Of a DNA stretch of 9,276 nt, positions 6,089 through 9,276 are shown one piece after another (position 1 is the stretch's first letter; every line of letters starts with the position of its first letter). This stretch comes from Kiritimatiellia bacterium (lineage in GTDB: Bacteria; Verrucomicrobiota; Kiritimatiellia; SLAD01). The stretch spans positions 1-9,276 of the forward strand of contig SLLF01000053.1 in NCBI GenBank assembly GCA_007134175.1. Direction: 5' to 3'. A program made the position numbers and the translations under genes. Below the pieces are notes generated by a model. That model saw only the letters and a list, made by a program, of their open reading frames with translations, searched no databases and was not told where the DNA came from.

Positions 6089-7282
6089 TTAAGGGCCACT
6101 TGTCCAGCCACAAGCCTCATCGGCCACGATACGAAGCAGCAGGCGACAGGCATTCAGATATTCCGGCAGGTCAGCGTATTCTTCCTGGGTGTGGGGATGA
6201 TGCTGGCCGGCGCCGAGGGTGACGGTGGGAATGCCCTTGGCATTGTAGTAGTTGGCGTCCAGGCCGCCATTGGTTACCATGGGCGTATACCTCAAACCCA
6301 GGGCCTCCAATGCCACCCGGGTCCGTTGCACCGCCGGTTCATGCTCCGCAATGCGGAAGGCTTGATAATCCTCGGCACAGCGGAAGGTGATTTGTCCCGC
6401 CACACCCTTGCTACTGACAACAGACGCGGCGGCTTCGTGGAAACAACGCTCGATGGTGGCGGTTATTTGTTGCAGGAAAGCGGGGTCGTGGCTGCGGGAC
6501 TCACCCGTGACCTGCATGTGATCGGTAACTTGATTACTTGCTTCGCCTCCTTGCATCACGCCGATATTGCTGGTGCCTTTGCGACCGTCTTGATCGATCA
6601 ACCCGAAAAACCCCCTGCGGGAAATTTCGGTAACCGCCCGAGCGGCAATCAGCGCAGCGGAGACGCCCTGTTCCGGATGTACGCCCGCGTGGGCGGACTT
6701 GCCGCGAATCTCGACTTCCCAGCGGTGAGCCCCCGTAGCCCCAACTACTACTTGGTCCGGCGCGCCGCCGTCTATGTTGAAGCCCATCACCGGTCGGCCG
6801 AGAACATCCGGATCCACTTCCTTCGCGCCCCAGAGTCCGATCTCTTCGCCCACCGAAAACAAGAGGGTTAGCGGCGGGTGGGGTCGTCCGTCCTGCAGCA
6901 GTGCTTCGACCAAGGTGAGCATGGCCGCACAGGCGGTGCGATTGTCGGCGCCCAGCGCGGTGTGCCCGGTAGGTACAATGCGGTCACCTGTGCGTTTCGG
7001 TACCGCCCCACGCACCAGTGGTACGGTATCCATGTGGCCAGAGAACAACAGGCGGTCCCCCGTGATCGTGCCTGGCAGGCGCACAATCAAATTCCCCATC
7101 TCAAAATCGTGGGGAATACGCGTATGGGCATCATCTTCAAGAATCCACTCTTGCTTACAGCCGGCAGCAAGCAGGCGCTGAGTCAGAAAATCCGCCACGG
7201 CCCGTTCACGACCGCTTAGCCCGGGCACTGCTAGCAGTCCCATTAGGATTTGCACAGCTTGTTCGTCATTGAGCGTTGTCAT
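6089..7282 (-). CDS. M20-family metallopeptidase, peptidase T-like
   Basis: This 397-residue cytoplasmic zinc aminopeptidase or amidohydrolase is in the M20 family, closest to the PepT-like branch. Metal and catalytic residues are all visible: H83 and D85 (SGHMDTVPL), D113 (LGADNRTACA), the catalytic Glu146 with Glu147 (SVGEEIGLWGAK), D171 (FNIDGG) and H364 (HHPHTQEEY). The dimerisation or lid domain lies at about 185-295, with KSAHAGVHPEQGVSAA and TSNIGVMQGGEASN. NGGLDANYYNAKG (338-350) is typical of the branch. The ATG at 7282 is chosen because AAAGGA (7294-7289) sits six bases upstream; the ATG at 7297 lies on that site. The gene overlaps the end of the upstream oxidoreductase by 17 bases, so translation is probably coupled. 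The substrate could be a di/tripeptide or an N-acyl amino acid. Confidence 0.92.
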   Translation of the reverse strand: MTTLNDEQAVQILMGLLAVPGLSGRERAVADFLTQRLLAAGCKQEWILEDDAHTRIPHDFEMGNLIVRLPGTITGDRLLFSGHMDTVPLVRGAVPKRTGDRIVPTGHTALGADNRTACAAMLTLVEALLQDGRPHPPLTLLFSVGEEIGLWGAKEVDPDVLGRPVMGFNIDGGAPDQVVVGATGAHRWEVEIRGKSAHAGVHPEQGVSAALIAARAVTEISRRGFFGLIDQDGRKGTSNIGVMQGGEASNQVTDHMQVTGESRSHDPAFLQQITATIERCFHEAAASVVSSKGVAGQITFRCAEDYQAFRIAEHEPAVQRTRVALEALGLRYTPMVTNGGLDANYYNAKGIPTVTLGAGQHHPHTQEEYADLPEYLNACRLLLRIVADEACGWTSGP

Positions 7283-8543
7283 GGGTGTTCCTTTCATATT
7301 GATCCCCGCCGGTAACAAGTGTTCGGTCCAACAACACGCCCTGTTGCCGTAGTTGATCCCGCAGCAGGCCGTAGGGCAGCGCCTGAACGTCACCGGCGGT
7401 ATGACATGCGCTCAGCGCGGCCGCGGTGCCGGCGGCCTCGCCGGTGACCACGCAGGGGGGAATGGCGCGCAACGCGTCCCAGGCGGTGTTATCGACGGAG
7501 ATGCAGCGACCGGCAGCCAGCAAATTGAACGTGGCGACACCCATGAGACAGGCCAAGGGAATGGCATAGACAGGCCCCCGTTTGCGCCAGTCGCCGGTCA
7601 AGCCAATGGTGTCGGCAAACCACTGATGCATATGTTGCTCCCCAAGCGTAAAGTCCGACTCGATACGGCGGGTCATGCGGAAACAGGCCATCGTGGCCGG
7701 CATAATCAGCTGGGGGTCGTCGGTCGGGTGCTGCTCCCGAAGCCGGTCCAGGAGTTGCCGGACTTTGGCACGCGTTTGGACGATATGGTCCGTTACCTGG
7801 GTGGCATCATCCCCCCGGAAGAAAGGGGCGACCGCATTACATCGCTCCGCACGCGGGCTGTATCGATTGCTCAGCTTGTGCAGCTTCAGCTCGCCATGGG
7901 TGAGCGTGTAGCACCAGCCGGCTAGGACATTCGTGTCCAGCGATACCGTTTGTTCGCCGGCCAATACGCAGATATCGGCGTCACCGGTTGCGTCCACGAC
8001 GGTCCGACAGCCGAGCGCGGTTCGCCCGGACTTATTCTCCACCACCACATGCGAAATACGTTGGCCTTCCTTGTGAACGGCGCATACGCGCGTGTCGTAG
8101 TATAAATGGATCCCCGCCTCGACAACCTTCCTTTCCAGGGCCAGCATATAGGTTGCGGGGTTGAACTCGACACGATAACGCGTTTGGTGGCGCTCGTCCG
8201 GGCACCCCCCCGGCTGCCAGCAGGACGGGACACGCGTAAAACGGGAGGCCGGGTGGTTCTGCCGAAGGTCGGCCACGGAAAGTTTAAGCAGTTCTTCACC
8301 TAGTCCGGCCACGACTTGATTGCCCATGCCGTCACACAGCGGAAGCCACACGGTTACGTTGCCAAGGGTAGCCAGGCCGCCGAGCGCACAGTATCGCTCA
8401 ATCAAGCACACGCGGGCACCAAGGCGCACCGCAGCCAATGCAGCGGCAACACCCGCCATGCCCCCCCCGGCCACCAGCACATCGTATTCCCCGACCACCG
8501 GCAATTGTCGGGCGGGTTCCTTAACAAAACTATCGGTGGACAC
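7266..8543 (-). CDS. FAD-dependent oxidoreductase (FAD_oxidored, PF12831-like)
   Basis: This 425-residue flavoprotein has an N-terminal Rossmann fold: VLVAGGGMAGVAAALAA (22-38) with acidic Glu49 in LIER for the ribose. A second FAD-contact motif TVVDATGDADIC occupies 181-192. The C-terminal signature AAGRCISVDNTAWDALR, followed by GEAAGTAAALS, is typical of the PF12831 family. The GTG at 8543 is the best start: AAGGAG (8555-8550) lies six bases before it, and the frame upstream to 8591 encodes only charged low-complexity residues. No signal peptide or membrane segment is visible. Members of this family are mostly uncharacterised and often sit in catabolic clusters. The substrate is unknown. 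Its 3' end contains the ribosome site and start of the M20 peptidase, suggesting the two act in the same pathway. Confidence 0.88.
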   Translation of the reverse strand: MSTDSFVKEPARQLPVVGEYDVLVAGGGMAGVAAALAAVRLGARVCLIERYCALGGLATLGNVTVWLPLCDGMGNQVVAGLGEELLKLSVADLRQNHPASRFTRVPSCWQPGGCPDERHQTRYRVEFNPATYMLALERKVVEAGIHLYYDTRVCAVHKEGQRISHVVVENKSGRTALGCRTVVDATGDADICVLAGEQTVSLDTNVLAGWCYTLTHGELKLHKLSNRYSPRAERCNAVAPFFRGDDATQVTDHIVQTRAKVRQLLDRLREQHPTDDPQLIMPATMACFRMTRRIESDFTLGEQHMHQWFADTIGLTGDWRKRGPVYAIPLACLMGVATFNLLAAGRCISVDNTAWDALRAIPPCVVTGEAAGTAAALSACHTAGDVQALPYGLLRDQLRQQGVLLDRTLVTGGDQYERNTHDNAQ

Positions 8544-8570
8544 GGGTTTCTCCTTCGCTCTCTGTTCATC

Positions 8571-8613
8571 TCTAGCCCGCATTTCTACCACGCGGGGAGA
8601 AGACGAGGCTAGA
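8571..8613. repeat. Inverted repeat at the transporter/oxidoreductase junction
   Basis: TCTAGCC (8571-8577) is perfectly complementary to GGCTAGA (8607-8613). Inside it, CCCGC (8576-8580) can pair instead with GCGGG (8592-8596) around an 11-base loop. The structure overlaps the stop codon of the upstream minus-strand gene. No T-run follows on the minus strand, so a Rho-independent terminator is unlikely; an mRNA processing or stabilising structure is possible. Confidence 0.35.
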
Positions 8614-9276
8614 GGTACTCTTCCGTTTGCAGCCTGTCGAGGTAATCGTGGGCTGCAACCAATTTGGGAAGCTGACCGGCGGATACGGCCGCTGCCTGGC
8701 GGTCGAGCTTTTTCCGCTTGATCCAGAATTGGGGTTGCCGCTCGGCCAGCGCAATGCTCTTGGAATGTTTCACGATACGGTCAAGGCCGGCAATATACTC
8801 GCTAAAATAGAACCCGGCAATAGGCGTGATGGCGCGCTGCGCCACTTTATCCGTAAACGCGGCCTTGGCATTGAGGCTGTGGCGGACATACTCGTCGCGT
8901 AGTCGCAATATACGCTCAGCCATCTGCTGGATGTTCTCGACCTCGGGATTCAACGACTCGATTACCGCCCGGAACGTCTTGAGCGCTTTGGCGTAAAGGT
9001 CGAACAGTATGTCCAGGGATTCTGAATCGACAGTGGCTGCTGAAATCTGCTGGCGGCGCAGCGAAAGGTCGCAAATGGCCTCAATATGGTCGCCGATGCG
9101 TTCCAAATCATTCATGCAACGATTGATATGTTGAATCAAGATCGCCTGGCGCCTGGAGAGGTACCGATGCGTCAAGGCGCTCAGGTACTCCTTCATGGAA
9201 AGCTTGACCTCGTTGACCACCCGCTCGTTCATGCGGATTTCCATGACCGTTTTGTTGCTGTGGGTGAACAAAACCG
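8609..9276 (-). CDS. Na/Pi cotransporter family protein, C-terminal PhoU-like part (truncated by window edge)
   Basis: The frame is open through the right edge and ends at TAG (8609-8611), giving about 222 residues of a longer protein. The visible part is soluble and helical. It holds a PhoU-like motif, including CMNDLERIGDHIEAICDLSL, and an earlier stretch MKEYLSALTHRYLSRRQA. This matches the cytoplasmic tail that follows the membrane domain in bacterial Na/phosphate cotransporter II-like (PNaS) proteins, which are about 550-600 residues long. The PhoU-like tail is thought to regulate phosphate transport. A free-standing PhoU is less likely, because the open frame continues upstream without a start having a clear ribosome site. 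The next gene lies 65 bases downstream on the same strand, so co-transcription is possible. Confidence 0.8.
   Translation of the reverse strand, partial: VLFTHSNKTVMEIRMNERVVNEVKLSMKEYLSALTHRYLSRRQAILIQHINRCMNDLERIGDHIEAICDLSLRRQQISAATVDSESLDILFDLYAKALKTFRAVIESLNPEVENIQQMAERILRLRDEYVRHSLNAKAAFTDKVAQRAITPIAGFYFSEYIAGLDRIVKHSKSIALAERQPQFWIKRKKLDRQAAAVSAGQLPKLVAAHDYLDRLQTEEYL

Noticed and set aside
5942..6871. 309-codon plus-strand frame opposite the M20 peptidase
   Set aside because: Antisense to a gene with complete metal-binding motifs; the translation has no family features.
1..9276. CRISPR array, tRNA/rRNA genes, insertion sequence or phage genes
   Set aside because: No regularly spaced repeats, cloverleaf, transposase motifs or terminal inverted repeats were seen on either strand.

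Overview
The window is GC-rich, densely coding DNA, most likely from a gammaproteobacterium. The best pointer is a DUF3581-family protein (5258-6049, minus strand), a family I know mainly from gammaproteobacteria. Shine-Dalgarno sites, ATGA stop/start overlaps and a Tat signal all fit a Gram-negative bacterium. The lineage is an inference from gene content, not a database result.

Layout. The left edge (1-233, minus) holds a broken PIG-L/LmbE-type deacetylase gene: the N-terminal zinc motif and the C-terminal motif are present, but the middle is missing and the frame is broken. A 421-base non-coding stretch follows (234-654), with a strong hairpin and candidate promoters. A plus-strand operon of five genes then runs from 655 to 5338. 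It contains a Tat-exported 2Fe-2S subunit, a molybdopterin catalytic subunit, an FAD subunit with four cysteines suited to an extra Fe-S cluster, a 77-residue cysteine-rich protein of unknown function, and a TauE/SafE (TSUP) membrane transporter. The first four are joined by ATGA overlaps. The enzyme most resembles the periplasmic aldehyde oxidoreductase PaoABC, but its gene order is FeS-Mo-FAD and no dedicated maturation chaperone gene is visible.

The right half runs on the minus strand: the C-terminal part of a Na/phosphate cotransporter (truncated by the window edge), an FAD-dependent oxidoreductase with a GTG start, an M20 peptidase resembling peptidase T that overlaps it by 17 bases, and the DUF3581 protein. 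The two gene sets converge, and the last genes overlap tail-to-tail by 81 bases.

How they may work together. The three hydroxylase subunits should form one heterotrimer, folded with cofactors in the cytoplasm and exported through the single Tat signal on the FeS subunit. The Cys-rich protein and the transporter are probably linked to its maturation or to its substrate or product, but the sequence does not give the substrate. The oxidoreductase and peptidase are translationally coupled and could share a pathway; their substrates are also unknown.
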